Notes under the pieces: generated by a model | Told to the model about the DNA's origin: nothing | The model's database searches: none | The model's input: only the letters and a program-made list of their open reading frames with translations | Position numbers and translations under genes: made by a program | Assembly (NCBI RefSeq): GCF_030463535.1 | Contig: NC_132880.1 | Location: 38,411,342 to 38,475,341, forward strand | Length of the DNA: 64,000 bases | From: Salminus brasiliensis | Taxonomy: Eukaryota; Chordata; Actinopteri; Characiformes; Bryconidae | Direction: 5' to 3' | Shown: positions 1-39,700 of the stretch, in pieces | Layout: each line of letters opens with the position of its first letter | Position numbering within the stretch: the first letter of the stretch is position 1

Positions 1-1971
1 TTTTTCATTGGACAGCAACGATGTGTGTGTGTTTGACAGTCTTTCAGGCTCCTATGAGCAGTCTGGCATCTGCTCTTTGTCACAGGGCCTATGACGTTTG
101 GCTGTGAGGTTAGCAAATGTACTCCTTAAGCACTCTCTCCACTGTTATTGCATTATTGGGTCTATCAGCAGCAGTGGCCAAGTCTGGTTATCCACATATA
201 GTCTCTGTCCTCAGCACTGCCTTTCTGCAGAGTCACTGCATCTCTTGTGCCCCAAATCTAATTTCTTGCTCGACCACGGGCAGAGGACGTTATAATTATT
301 AGGACGCTAGGATGCGTCAGAGAGCAAATGGTCTTTTAGGTTGTGTTTAGACTCAGCAAATTTGGTTTGATTAAAACAGAGCCTGGTGTGATTGCTTTGA
401 TAGTGCGATTCGGTAGAACAAGTGGGAAGGCTGCCATGTGAACCAAGCAATCAATAGACCGAACAAGTGAACTCCAAATGAACTCAGTGGTGCAGTTCTA
501 TTGAAGTATGTATGTAACACAGATAAAAGACGTCTCAGCAGACCAAACTCCGGACGAACTGTCATTTATTCTCTTCAGGCCTGCTTTGGTTTTGAGCTAA
601 AGAGGGTTTCTGCTGGATGCTGGTTTGACACATGACCATGTTTGATCATGCCTTGAATCCTGGACAGATTGTTTTGGTTTTAAAACGAGGCTCAGGCACA
701 TCTGGCACATCTCTGAAAGGCTCAGTATGTATGTATATGACGACACACATCAGGTAGCTTTGGTAACGTGGCTTCTCATGGCAGATGACAGGCAAACAGG
801 CTCATTAGACCACAATACAGCGTGGTTCAGCAGGTTTGTTAAATATTACTGCAGTTGTCATCAAATGTACATGATGAAGTCTGTCCGATCACTCGCTAAT
901 TTTTATTTGCATGACATTTTGTCCATATCTTTTAATACAATATCTAATACTTCAGTGTAAACACTAAAATATCCATAACTAAAATACAACATATTTTCTG
1001 CTTTGGTCTGGACCCAAGGAACCAAACCTTAGTGATAAACACACCGCAAAACTTGAAGAGTTGTTAGAATAGGACAGAAATAAGCCAAGATAAGGTAACA
1101 TGACTTTCTTAAAGAGTGCCTTCCTTTCAAAGTTAAACCATCTATAAATCTCTGTTCCCCTTTTCCCTGCCATGAACCCCTCCTCAGCTCCTTAGATTCC
1201 CCTCCCCTTTGCTGCAGTATGAAACAGCACTGAAGAGCCCTGTTGTTGTTCAGATAAGGAAGTGAGAAATAAACACTGGGTCCTTTAGGGTGGCTGCTGT
1301 TGCCGGTAACACAAAAACACAGTAGAAAGTTGTTGGGAATATAAATAGATGATAAGAATGTGCCAGCCCTCTCAGCTCTGGAACTCTGACGCTAAACTTA
1401 CTCCCCCAGTGCACAAATGGGAGGGGCCCACAAGGGAGGTGTACGTATGTGCTGAAGCGAACACATTAGATGATTGGCAGTAACCAAAATTGTGTAGTGT
1501 AATGGTGGTTGTTTTTGATGCAGAATCACAGCCCAGTTTCTTTTAACAAAGGAAACCATAGCTCAACACCTGGTTGTACAAAGAGCTGAGGCTGTTAACC
1601 AGGGAAGCATCCAAGGACAGGCCTGGCAACTCACGTCAAACCCTGGGCTGCTATACAAAGAATAAGACATGGATGGGCATACAGGGCATACATGAGGCTC
1701 TAGAGAGAAACAAGAGACTCTGTAGAAAGGGAGGAGCGGGCTTACAGGAAGAGAGGCGGTATTGTGGGATCTGGTGGCACAGCCATATTTGATTGTTTTG
1801 ATAACGATGGCACTGAAAGACAGCTTGCGGGAAGCACCTGTGACGGGGACAGCAGGAAACAAAGGGAGGGCTTCAGTCTGAACACACACAAGCACACATG
1901 CTAAACATTACCAAAGCATTGATGTCACTGTTTGTGATTCTGTGGTTCAGACCTATTTAAAGATACAGGTG

Positions 1972-2368
1972 AGGGGCCCTGGGTGGTCCAGCGGACTACG
2001 GCGCTGTCACTGGGGTCAGAGGGTAGAGTTTGCTTTCTCTGGGGTGGGTAGATTGTGCTCTCCCCCGCATCACATTAGTGTGGTGCTGGCCATCACTGGC
2101 CTCTGCTAGCCTTTTATACGCCTCTTCCCTCCAGGTGCGTTGGTTGTCTGGTGATTCAGTTTGAAAAAGAGGTGTGGCTTGCTGCGAACGTATCAAAGGG
2201 GGCGTGTGTCGATCTCACCCTCACCAGTGTCCAGGGTGTTGCACATGATGGGAAGGAGGGAGAGAACACGTTCGGGTTGGGTACTTGGCGATCTAAATTG
2301 GGGAGAAAATGGGTGAAAATCAGAAATATTATTATTAAAATTATATTTTAAACATTATATTTAAACAA
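1972..2368 (+). mobile_element. SINE-like retroposon with 13-bp target-site duplication
   Basis: About 397 bp starting GGGGCCCTGGGTGGTCCAGC, which resembles a tRNA-like or A-box head, and ending in an AT-rich tail. It is flanked by AAAGATACAGGTG (1959-1971) and AAAGATACGGGTG (2369-2381), a 13-bp duplication with one mismatch. That pattern is expected for a retroposed SINE. The family was not identified. It lies in the macf1 intron. Confidence 0.7.
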
Positions 2369-2689
2369 AAAGATACGGGTGCTTCAAATAGTTCTTTGAA
2401 TGATGCCATAGAAGAACCACAACTGTTATTAGATGAATGTACCAATTTAAAGGTTCTTCACACTCGTAACATTAGCACCACTGACCGATAAAGTAAAAAC
2501 ATTGATTATTTTCATCTACAGTGGCATCTTTTAAGCGGTGGGATATATTATGCAGCAAGTGAACAGTCAGTTGCTGAAGGTGATGTGTTATAAGCAGGTA
2601 AATGGGGCAAGTGTAAAGTTCTAAGCCAGATTGGGATGGCTAGATGACTGGGTCAGAGCATCTCCAAAACATCAGACAAGTCTTTAATC

Positions 2690-2775
2690 AAATCAAATCA
2701 AATGTATTTGTATAGCGCTTTTTACAACTGGTGTTCTCACAAAGCAGCTTTACACAGTCAGCAATTAGTAAAAAC
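2690..2775 (+). repeat. Fragment of a common fish SINE core (TTTGTATAGCGCTTTTTACA)
   Basis: ATTTGTATAGCGCTTTTTAC followed by CACAAAGCAGCTTTACAC matches, from memory, a core found in many teleost short interspersed repeats. It is preceded by three AATCA units. Only a fragment is recognisable. Confidence 0.5.
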
Positions 2776-4315
2776 ACAAGAAACCAGCAACATAAGAAGA
2801 CATGAAAACCTTAGAAGACCCACAGTGAGCAAGCCAAAGGCGGCTGCTATGCAGTGGTCAGTATCTACCAAAAGTGCTACAAGAAAGGACAACTGGGTTA
2901 TCATGGACGCTTAAGGCTCATTGATGCAATCCATGGAAGCCCCACCTCACCACCAGGACTTTAAGGATCTGCTTTCTTGGTGCCATATACCACGGGACAC
3001 CTTCAGAGGTCTTAAATGGATAGATTTGTTGTGGCGGCACAATCGGGACCTGCCTAATATTAGCTCAGTATTAGATCGGATGTATTGCCGTCATTTTCTC
3101 TCCTTATTTGTTAGTTTTCCCTCATTTCAGAGGCGTAAGAATTCCTGTGGCATCGTCCAGGACTGTTAAATTGAAGTTCTTGTAAGGAATTTTTATGTGT
3201 ATTTTTATGATCCTGTCGATTTCATGTTTTTTCCTGTGTGGTGTGTGTGTGTGCGTGCGCGAGTGTATGTGGGCTGATCTTCATGGTGTATTAGATCAGC
3301 TCTTGATGAAGTCATTACTTCTTAGGAAGTTCGAATGATGCTAAATGTACAAGAGGGATGTCTTGACCATTTCAACTCTGCCTCACCCTTCTTAAACCTC
3401 TGTTTCCTGATCGCTCCCTCTCTCTTGTGCTCTCTCTCTCTCTCGCTTGATCTCTCTCTCTCTCTCTCTCGCTCAGTCTCTAAATCCCACTTATGCATTA
3501 TTTCTTTCTCTCTTTCAAATGCATGTGTCATATATCCAGTAATAATGCACTTTTGCTTCATTCCCATTATGAAATATTGTGATTGATTCATGCAACAGCT
3601 TCACTTGTTTTTTTCTGAATAGAAAGACGTGATTCATTTTTAAGAGCATAACTTTTAAAATGAAGGATAGCTTTGCTACAAATAGATCTTTTTACGACGC
3701 CATAGAAGAACCACATAATAACAATACCACGAAAACCATGTGGTGTGTGAACGTGAATAAGAATCTTAATGTTCACATTGATGATGAACCTTTACATCAG
3801 ATGAATTAAATGCTTATTTAAGCCCTTAAAGGCTCATGTTTTTATGGAAACAGTAATGGTTCTTCTATGGCATTGTGATTGAAGAGCAGCTTGCCTTGTT
3901 TTTCTTCAGTACTGCAATGTGGAACCCAGGCATTGGGAACTTGTGGTTTGGGCTGAGAGAGAGAAAAGAGAGAAGAAAGACTGGATTTGGTAGAAATCTC
4001 GTGGGCTGGTGGTGGGTGGGAAAGCAGCCATAAATGGAGGACCGTTATGTGTTGAACATAGCAAGGCGCAGGGAGAATAAGAGGAGATGAGCACTGAAAA
4101 TCTGTGTGCACGAGAGGGGCTGGTTGGCTTGCTGGCCTGGTTCAGAGAACTGAAAAGGAATGAGAAACATTTCAGACATTTTCCAGTGCTCTCCCTCACA
4201 AGAGGCAAACCCTTGAAGCCTCTCCTGCCCTGAGCTGGCCTGAGAGAGAGAGAGGGAAAGAGGTTTAGTATAGCAGATATGAGGCAGTATCTCATAGATA
4301 TTCAGTGAGACACAG

Positions 4316-4640
<325 letters not shown>

Positions 4641-5205
4641 AAAACAAAGAGGTAGTTGGTAGTAAACTTTGTGCTCCATCAGGCCTTGTTTAAAAGACTG
4701 TCTACTACCGCATGCCTCTTCATGAAGAAATGGATAGGGCCCTAACTGGACCAAGAGAAGGCATAGTGTAATGCTTAGACAACAGAGAAAGTTGGACTCT
4801 CTCTTCTGTACAAATATGCACACACATGCTTGGTTGGAGAGCGAGGGTGGGGTGGGTCATGGCTGTAGCTCATTGTTGTTGAGGCCGACAGACATCCTGT
4901 TTAAGGCAGGAACGACGTCCCTCACCACAAAGCAGCTGTGTCTGGATACACACAAACAGGATTTTCCCTCTGAAGGTTCCTTATCTTTGTACAGTATCTA
5001 CCACATTTCATATATGATAGATGTGGCTGAACATGAAAGCACTATTGGAAAAGTCTCGGCTTCATGTTTTCAGACTGCACTAAAGTGTGTGTATGTGTGT
5101 GTGTCACTTTCTGCCCACTTTCTTATTCTTGTCTTTTCCCTGTTGGGGGTTGCTTCTTGTGGGCTGCCATTGTATATCACTGACCATCAGCTTAACCACT
5201 TTCAG

Positions 5206-31165
<25,960 letters not shown>

Positions 31166-32090
31166 AGCCTTCATCTTCATCGCATCAAACTGTCTGCAGT
31201 GGTGGAGACGGGCAGGAGAACTCGATGCTGCACTCTCTCCTCCCTCTCTTCCACGTGCACCTATGTGCCCACCACCAGCACAGGATTACTGGATTACCGA
31301 CCAGACCAGAGGAGACTTGGAGCTTTGGTAACCAAGTCCAGTTCAGCCTGGGCTCCAGCCCTCTCCTCTGGGCAGATCGCAATACAGCTGGACACTGCTG
31401 ACCCCAGACCATCTCCCACTCTTCCCGATTAACAACCATAATGATGCTGCCTTATTTGTGTTACACATTTCTGTCCTTAATTTTGACTGACTTTCTTGGG
31501 TTTCTCAAACGTGTGACTGAGCTGCGCACCAGCTGTGTGAACCCTATAACATGTACACACACCTTCAAGTGCCCACGTGGACACGTAGAGTTGCACCAAC
31601 CACTGGAACTGGGGGTGGTGAGAGTTTCATCTTAGCACCCTCAATATGCAATGGCTTCTCCACTCTACAGCGCTGAGACTGGGAGAGATGGGACAGCCTC
31701 AGTTCCAAAACAGGTTCTCATGGGCACGCACATCACACTAGGATTTATTTGAATAAGCCAGTGGAAAGAACGTTCATCACCCTCTCTGTTGTATGCAAAG
31801 CTCCTGGCCTTTTACCCAGGTGTGTCTGTGTGTGTGTTACTGTTGAGGGAATTTTCTACTGAGTCGTGAGGGGAGAAAAAAAATGTAAAAAAATTAAATG
31901 AAAATGTCAGATGAGCGTCTACTCTACTCTAGAACCTCACAACCTCTTGTGCACCTAGAGCATGTAGGGATCTTGTGTGTGTGTGTTTGTACGTACGTAC
32001 ATATGTGTGTGTGTATGTGTGTGAGCTTGGTTTGTGTGGTAGTTTCTTTCATGGTGAACTAACTCAATAAAAAGAGAGGAAGTGGGGGAC
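31166..32090 (+). other. macf1: macf1 3'UTR with candidate polyadenylation signal
   Basis: Non-coding sequence after the macf1 stop. AATAAA at 32066-32071 is the first good polyadenylation signal and is followed by a GT-rich stretch. A second AATAAA at 32857-32862 could serve a longer transcript. The 3' end is inferred from these signals only. Confidence 0.5.
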
Positions 32091-33404
32091 GATGCATTGC
32101 TCTGGCCTTGCTGTTGAGTCAGATTTTGACCACACTGCCCCTTTAGGCCACAGTTTTCCTGTTGTCACAACAAACTGACAACGTCTAATGTCCAGGTGTT
32201 TCTTTCTCCAAAAACATTTGACAAACATGGAAAATCCTGAATCCTGAGAGCACTTAAGTGACACATAGAGCAGACGACAAGTTGTTCACTAGTGTGCACT
32301 GACTGACATTCTCCTTCAATGTAATTCCACCCCTCCGTCCTTGCTGCCCTGATATACTCATGCAGTCATTGCACTCATACATGTTTTAATCATGCTCAGT
32401 ACGTTACAGATACCATGTTACACCGGTCTTTCAGTTGTTTCACAGTATGCAAAACTGAAAAAAAAGAGATTGTGAATGTTTAATGGTTAATTTATAATCC
32501 TAATGTATTTTTGCTTTTGTTTTGGGTTTCTTTTCTAGTGTAAAAACAAATGTGTATTTATTTTTCATGACAGTATCATATCACCTTCTGGGAAAACCTA
32601 GTATTACAATAAGTCTGATAACAATGATTTTGGTTGTGCTTTTTGTGTTACCGTTTCTGTTCTAATGATTTTCCCTGACGATCATTTCTGATGTAACGGA
32701 CCAGGAAGCTGACTGATTCCAATGGTGGCCTTTTTGCCAGTGACTACAGCCTCTAGATCATGTCAAAAGTGGCTTCCCATTCTGTCTAATGTTGGAAGCT
32801 CCTAGGGAAAAAAATGGATCATGGGGACATAAACGCCTCTGAGAAAAGGCGTCTCGAATAAATAGTCTTGTCTTTGACAAGCTGAAGTATATGAATACCT
32901 GATGAAAGTGAAATCGGAAGGTGATTTTTATTTATTTATTGTGTCTGGGGGAGGGAGGGGTAAGGGCTATGAAATGGATTCACCTTTTGAGTCTGTGCAA
33001 CTCTCTCAGAACGATGAAGAGGAAAACGTCTGGGGTGCAATTGTGTAAAAGTTACAAGTTAAGATTATAAATCCTTTTTTTGTTCTCTTTTGTATTAAAA
33101 TAATGCTTGCAGTAATTTCTGTTTGCTCTTGTTTATTGAAGTCAAACTGCTGAAGATAAGTGTGCATGTGTGCATGTGTGCACGTGTGTGTGAGTGTGTG
33201 TGTATTCACAGGAAATTTCATGATAATTATGAGCAGGGGGCAATTTCCTTTCCCAAGAGATAAAGAGAGAACCAATTAAATCTTCAAAGAGGATGGCTTT
33301 ATGTGTCTTACATCCATGCAATCGCCGAACAGTGGGACCTTTAATGAGTTGCTAAGGAATTTCAAAGAAGCTCTTCTCGGCTGAACATAAGAACCTTTGT
33401 TTTT

Positions 33405-33449
<45 letters not shown>

Positions 33450-34840
33450 ACACATGCATGTTTGTATTGGACTGTGTATAGGTTTGGTGGTTGGATGGAA
33501 CGGATGGGGTTAGGGAAGGGTGGTGTTTCATGGTCCACACTCTGCAGCTGTGTGTCTGTGTTTATGTACAAATATTTAAACCCACTCACATCCTTTCCCT
33601 CCAAACACTGTCCTCGGCACCCAGAGCAGCTCCCATGGCACGTCCCGCTCCTACCACACTTCGGTGCAGAAATCCCCCTTTCCTGTGTCAAAAACACCAA
33701 GATGTACAACACTTCAGAACACTTTGCCATTTGTGAAGAACAGTGCAGATGGTTTTTGTTTAGAAAGAAACCGGCTTTCTGCTCCGGCAGGGGAGACCCA
33801 TGCGCATGCTAGGTTTGCGCTAAAACTGGAAACTGCAGGCCTAAAGATATCCTGTGGTGTTGGCAAGAGACCACCCAGCTACCTGCAGTTATCTATTACG
33901 ACTGCAATTTCAAGTTGATTGGACAGGTTGTCTGAAGTAAATTATGATTCCTCCATGCACCATGTCATCTGTTTCAATCCACAAAACCTAAATGCAGTTG
34001 GGATCATCATTTTCTCATTCAGACTACAGGCTTTTGCGGTGGTTAGATCTGCCCGATTGTCTCCCAGAGACATGTCTTAAACCATTCTCACGCCAGGCCA
34101 CGTAGTAATTGTGAACAAATTTTGGGTGTGTTGAAGATGAAATGGTGGATACGGTGAATGGAAGGAGCATTGTGGGGAGAGGGAGGAAGGGAGGGAGGAA
34201 GGGAGGGAGAGAGGGAGGGAGGAGTCCTCAGTCATTTTTAAGACACTCCCTCTGCCTTTACAGCATCTTGCACAGAGAAGGAAGGCTTGCATTCAGATTA
34301 CACTCACTACAAGGAACCCAGATACTAAGGAACTGGAGAGGAGGTTATACCTGCAGGTGTGGATTGGTTTTTGAGAGGCAATTGGACAATTGGAATCAAC
34401 ATACAAATAAAAAAGCATGTACAAGTAAAGGGCATTCCTATAGGCTTCTAAACAGTTCACCCACTGGATTATGCTGTACCCAAGGCCTGTTTAAAACGGG
34501 TGAGGAGTATTTTTCGTTTCTTGTGGATATTTTTTTTTTCTCTCTCTCTCTCATTGGGGGGGCAAATCAAGCTGTAACTTGTCTACGTACCTGGGGAAAA
34601 GGCAGGTGTTGCGCTGGATTGCGGGCCCTTTGAAGAGAGACTTGGCTGGTGGGTTGGTGTACCCACCTTATTTATTTACTGTACCCATGGACTTTAATTT
34701 CACATTCTGCCTCAGCCCTTACTCAGCACCTGCTCTTTACTTAACCTCGCTCCAGCTCTTCCAAACTCTGCTCTTCAAAGCAGTGGAAAAGTCTTAAGAG
34801 CTGTTTGTTTTCCTTTAAGCTGCTTCTGCAGTGCCAGAGG
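32091..34840. other. Spacer between macf1 and bmp8a
   Basis: No convincing coding exon. It contains possible distal macf1 3'UTR, a (TG)n microsatellite at about 33404-33447, a GGGAGGAA-type purine tract near 34178-34222 and generic AT-rich sequence. Open frames here are short and repeat-driven. The bmp8a promoter and 5'UTR should lie in the last part, but I cannot place the transcription start. Confidence 0.5.
33404..33447 (+). repeat. (TG)n microsatellite
   Basis: About 22 TG units in the macf1-bmp8a spacer. Confidence 0.9.
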
Positions 34841-34997
34841 TTCTGCTCTATCTGTGGTTTGTTTCGCCCTCTCCCTCCAAAAGTAAACAGAAGGGAGCGC
34901 GTGCAAGGGAGAAGAGTGCAGGTTTATTCTGCAGATAACGGTGCGAGAGAAAGGACGAACGAGGAGGAGGACAGAGATAAACTGACACATCAGTGTA

Positions 34998-35089
34998 ATG
35001 AACACGGATCTCCCTTAAACTGCTTTGACTACTCAGGCGAACAGGTGAACTCAGTCAGGGACGCTTTCTGTTGCTGGGACATGTGTTGA
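34998..35089 (+). promoter_or_regulatory. bmp8a: Two short upstream open reading frames in the bmp8a 5' leader
   Basis: ATG at 34998 opens a six-codon frame ending TAA at 35018. ATG at 35081 opens a minimal ATG-TGT-TGA frame. Both precede the chosen bmp8a start at 35193. If the transcript includes this region they could lower translation of the ligand. The transcript start is unknown, so this is inference. Confidence 0.3.
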
Positions 35090-35192
35090 GTGCTTTTGTT
35101 GGGGAACCAGTGGCTGTCCCACTGTGGGCTGAAGTTGTCTAAACACCTCAGAAGGTCAAAGATTTTCTAGACTCATCAGCACACAGCAGGAC

Positions 35193-36679
35193 ATGAGGAG
35201 GACAATGGCACCAAAGGAAGCAGACCTCCTTTGCTGGGACGTTCAGTCAGCATGTGCAGAGCAACGGGACCTTATGGGCCAGCGTTCACCCCATAAATGC
35301 AGCAGGAAAAGGGACAGCTGTGGCACCAGCAGGAGAACTCCAGGACAACGGTGGCTCTTCACATTGGTGGTCTTCCTCGCCCTGTGCGGGTGCGGGCACA
35401 CGCAGGGCACAGCGCACTCCAGTTTCCGCAGGCTGAGCGGCCGGGAGAAGAAGGAGATGCAGAGGGAGATCCTGTCCATCCTGGGGCTGCCTGGACGGCC
35501 CAGGCCGCACCCACCCCTGCGACCTCCCTCCTCTGCTCCTCTTTTCATGCTGGACCTTTACCACGCCGTATCGGCTGAGGGGGATGAGGGTATAGGTCTG
35601 GTCCAGAACCACGAGGGGGTCATCCATGCTGCGCTACCCACGCTCAGCACGCACACGCCTCCCCTCGGCACGGTGGTCAGCGAGGCAGATACAGTCATGA
35701 GCTTCGTCAACCTGGGTAAGCTGCTTGGCTCAAGTCCTGAAGAGGCACTGTTTTGTCCTGTAGATCTTCTCTTCAGTTTCTCAGTTTATTTCTTTGGCCT
35801 ACAAAGTCTTTTCATCACTAGTCAGTTTTATAGGGGACCAGTGTCAGCTAGACATCTTGGGTGACTTTTCAACCTCACATTTGTCACCTTTTTGTTATTT
35901 TGACTATTTTGACTTTGTAGGGTTTTTTCTTTGCACACTTTGGCTTGTTAATACCAATCAATCATCACTATTTGAGTATTGTTACTGACCATGTGCATCC
36001 CTTCATGACCACAATTTACCCATCTTCTAACGGCTACTTCCAGCATGATAAAGCTAGTTCAGTGTTCTTCACCAGACACCGAATCTGAATTCAATCGAAT
36101 ACAATTTGGGTGTGGTAGAACAAAAGATTTGCTGCATCATGTAAGTGCTCCAGAAAAATCAGCAGCAATTACATGATGCAGTCACGTCAACATGAAACAG
36201 TGAAACAGTGAAAGCTTCCAACATCTTGTAAAATTCATGCCATAAAGAATTCAGGCTGTTCAGAGAGCAGAATGAGGCCCTACCCAGTATTATTCCAGTT
36301 TCTGCTCATCTCTGCTAAATACATATGAATAAAAATCTACTTAAAAGAGGCTGCTATTGCAGCTTAGTTTCTGTATATGAATTGGGGAGCACATTTTAAC
36401 CTCTTATTCCACTAAATTCCTGTGTTTTTCCCTCACTGGTATAACATATTAACAATTCAGCCAGCTCGCAATGCTTTGCATGGATTTAAAAATTGTAATC
36501 CTTAGATTGTAATAAAAGTCATGAAGCATAAGAAGTTAAACTTTAACAATGTGTGTACGCTATAAAACTCCTATTTTAAAAAGAAAGAATTCAGTTTTCC
36601 ATTATAAGGCCCCTGTGGGCCCTGTGGCCTTTCATCCAGTAATTGCTATGGATCACTCAGTAATTCCTTTGAGACTATA

Positions 36680-36734
<55 letters not shown>

Positions 36735-39700
36735 ATATATATAGCTTTTCTTTTTTTTTCTTACTTAAGCAGCAAAACATTTTTTTTGTCAATAAATATT
36801 TGGACTGTTTTACAATAGTGCATTAGATAAATGTTAGAAGTGCAGGTCTGCTAATGACCCCAGCTACATATGAATAACTGGAGAAATGTCTATGCCTTTA
36901 GGAATAAATGCCTGTATGGAATATTTTGAGTTAACATATTAACTCTGGCAATAATCCAGAGATGCTGGGCGACCTGAGCAGATGTCTCACTTCATTTATT
37001 CTACATCAGCTCAACTCTTCGGCTCAGAAGAGGCCGATACTTTTGCCAAATGGACTGTTGGGTCCATTGTGGCGTCCTAGAAGACAGGCAGGATTTGTGG
37101 TCCACTGCACTGAGACAACCACACTATCTCTCCAACATCTCTTCTTCCTGTCTCGGCCCAGAGACGATGCTTATCTGACACAGAATTGCAATTAAACATC
37201 CCAATCTCAGCGGCCTCCTCCCTTTATCTCGATGTCTCTCGTTCCAGTGTCTTCGCCATGGGAGAACATCTGTCTTCTCTTATTATCATCACCACTGCTG
37301 TTAGCCAGCAGCCTATTGTACATGATTATTATTGCACAGCAATAAATTCGGTGTTGGGCTGGAAATCCCTGCATTAGCCTATAATGACTGAAAGTGACGT
37401 TGCTAATACATAATGGCCGATGTAGAAACAGTCACTGAGATCATGTAGGCAAACCCCAGTGGACGACAGGCTGCGTGATGATGCGGAGGGCACACAGCTG
37501 TACAGAATTACAGGCTTCATTGCTAGGCAGAAAGAGGAGGGAGAGGGAAATGAAAATAATGTCAGGCACTCCTCTAAAAATACACAGCGAGGCTGTAATT
37601 AGTGGTCGTGTGTTGAGCGGGAGCCGGCCCCACACTGCCTCTAATTACCCTACAGTGCAGGCCTGGCCGTGGGTGTTAGTCTGACCCACAGGCCTCTACG
37701 AGGACATATGTTCATCCATCCATCTCTCTCTCTCTTTCTCTCTGGCTTTACCCTTCATGCCCCCTCTCTATCTAGGCCTACCTATTCTTCAGCAAAAGAT
37801 ATCACACACTCCTGCAACACACACAACATACACCCCTCCTCTCTCGCTCCTCATTTCCTTCAGTATCATACCATCTGCTGGTGCTGACATTCCTCTACTA
37901 ATTTCTTTATCTCCTTTCTGCTCCCACACGTTAATTTCTCATGGTAGTTTTATCACTCCCTTTTTCTGCCCCCCAAGATCTCGTCCTGTAGGCCGTCCTG
38001 GTGAGGCACGGATGGTGAGAGCTCTATCATCCTCATTTCTCTTAAATAAATTAGCTTTTTCTACAATTAAGAGGTTACCTCCTCCTTGGAACGTCATCAT
38101 AATGTACTTTTAGCACAGTGTCAGAACGCAATTCTTACACTTTTTGCTAGTTTGCAGTTATTCAGAATCTTTACTTTAACCTAATCCAGAATAAAACATT
38201 GTTTTAGGAGAGGCTAAAACATTCTTAATCTCATTCAAATGCAATTACTGACAATTAAAATGTATTTTTTTATAAACTGGAGAAATTTTTTTTAAAACTG
38301 ATCTGCTCCCAGAATATGTGACTGTGTCCTTTGCACATAAATTAGGGCTGTGCCCATATGGAAATATTGGGTGGATTTCTGATATTTTTTTATGTACATA
38401 CCCATGTACACACGCATGGGACAATCTATAGATACAGTTATATACAACACGACATCCACCTGGATTATTAATATAGACATTAAAATCTCTAATTCCATAG
38501 GAATACCAATGTCATTAAACTTTTATAATGTAGCTAGATATTGTAGCCATAGATATTGCACCATCACATAAACTTTCTACTTAGCAAGAGTCCAATAATA
38601 TTGCCCATCCTCAGGTATCACTTGCTGACACCAATGTAAACCATTCAGTCAGCTATATCGTGTATGTATCGTCACTATCATGTGAAAAACTTGTCTATCC
38701 ATCGAAAGTTGTGTGACAGCACAGATTAATTAATGCTTTACCTTTACTTATCATTCTTATATCTTTTTAATCTCTCTCTTTCTTAGTGGAGCATGAGAGA
38801 GACCTCCTCCAGCCTCGGCCCTACTGGAAGGAGTTTCGCTTTGACCTGACTCCGCTTCCACAGGGGGAGACGGTGACTGCTGCAGAGTTCCGCATCTACA
38901 AAACCCTGACCATGGGTCAGCGAGCAAACCGCACCCTCCACATCTCTGTCTATGAAATCCAGAGGGATAAAAGACACAGGTGACACTCTTATGTCCTTCC
39001 CAGAGTGCAAGTAATTCAGGCACCTCAGGAAACACTGTAGTATCTGTATCTGTATACTTTTACAGTGGTGGGCTGAATAGCCTTTTTATACAAAATGCTT
39101 AATAACAATGATCATCTGATCATTTATAGAAAGACATTTGGTCTTTTTTCAGTTAAAAAAAATATTTCACCAGGTTTGCAAAGAAGTATCCAATGTTTTT
39201 CTCTACATTTGGCCAAAATGTGTCTTACGCAATCTATAGCAATCTAATCGAGCTACAACAATCACCATAGTAAAGAAGAATCATCCAGGCCAAAGTCTGT
39301 AACCTTCGTAATGCAGTGTAAGCATGTCTCCTTTCACAAAATTCTGATATTCCCGGTGTGTTTGTTAGGGAGCCTGAGCTGGTGCTATTGGACATGCAGT
39401 CTGTGCCAGCGGGACAGGAGGGATGGTTGGCCTTTGATGTGACTTCTGCCAGCAACCGCTGGCTACTGCACCCACGAAGCAACCTGGGCATCCGCCTGTA
39501 CGTGGAAACAGAGGAGGGTGAGCATTTCTTATAAAGCACCAAAGAAAAAATCTCCCATACTCCTGCTCAAATAAGTGGAGCTGCCATGTATAATCTAGTT
39601 GTCTAAGTTGATGGTTGACATTTACTCAAGAACAACCTTCCAAAAGATGCTAGAATAGTGATAGCAGTAACACATTCATACACTGGGTCAAAAGTCGTGG

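Larger units (their letters stand above)
35716..38786 (+). other. bmp8a: bmp8a intron 1 with Tc1-like remnant, microsatellite and possible enhancer
   Basis: A 3.1-kb intron. At about 36018-36270 the sequence resembles the 3' end of a Tc1-like transposase gene (GGCTACTTCCAGCATGATAA near its start), heavily mutated. A (TG)n run lies at about 36680-36732. The part from about 36950 to 37680 looks non-repetitive, with TAATTA homeodomain cores near 37597 and 37644 and a MEF2-like CTAAAAATAC at 37574-37583. It is a candidate regulatory element, unproven. Confidence 0.45.
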
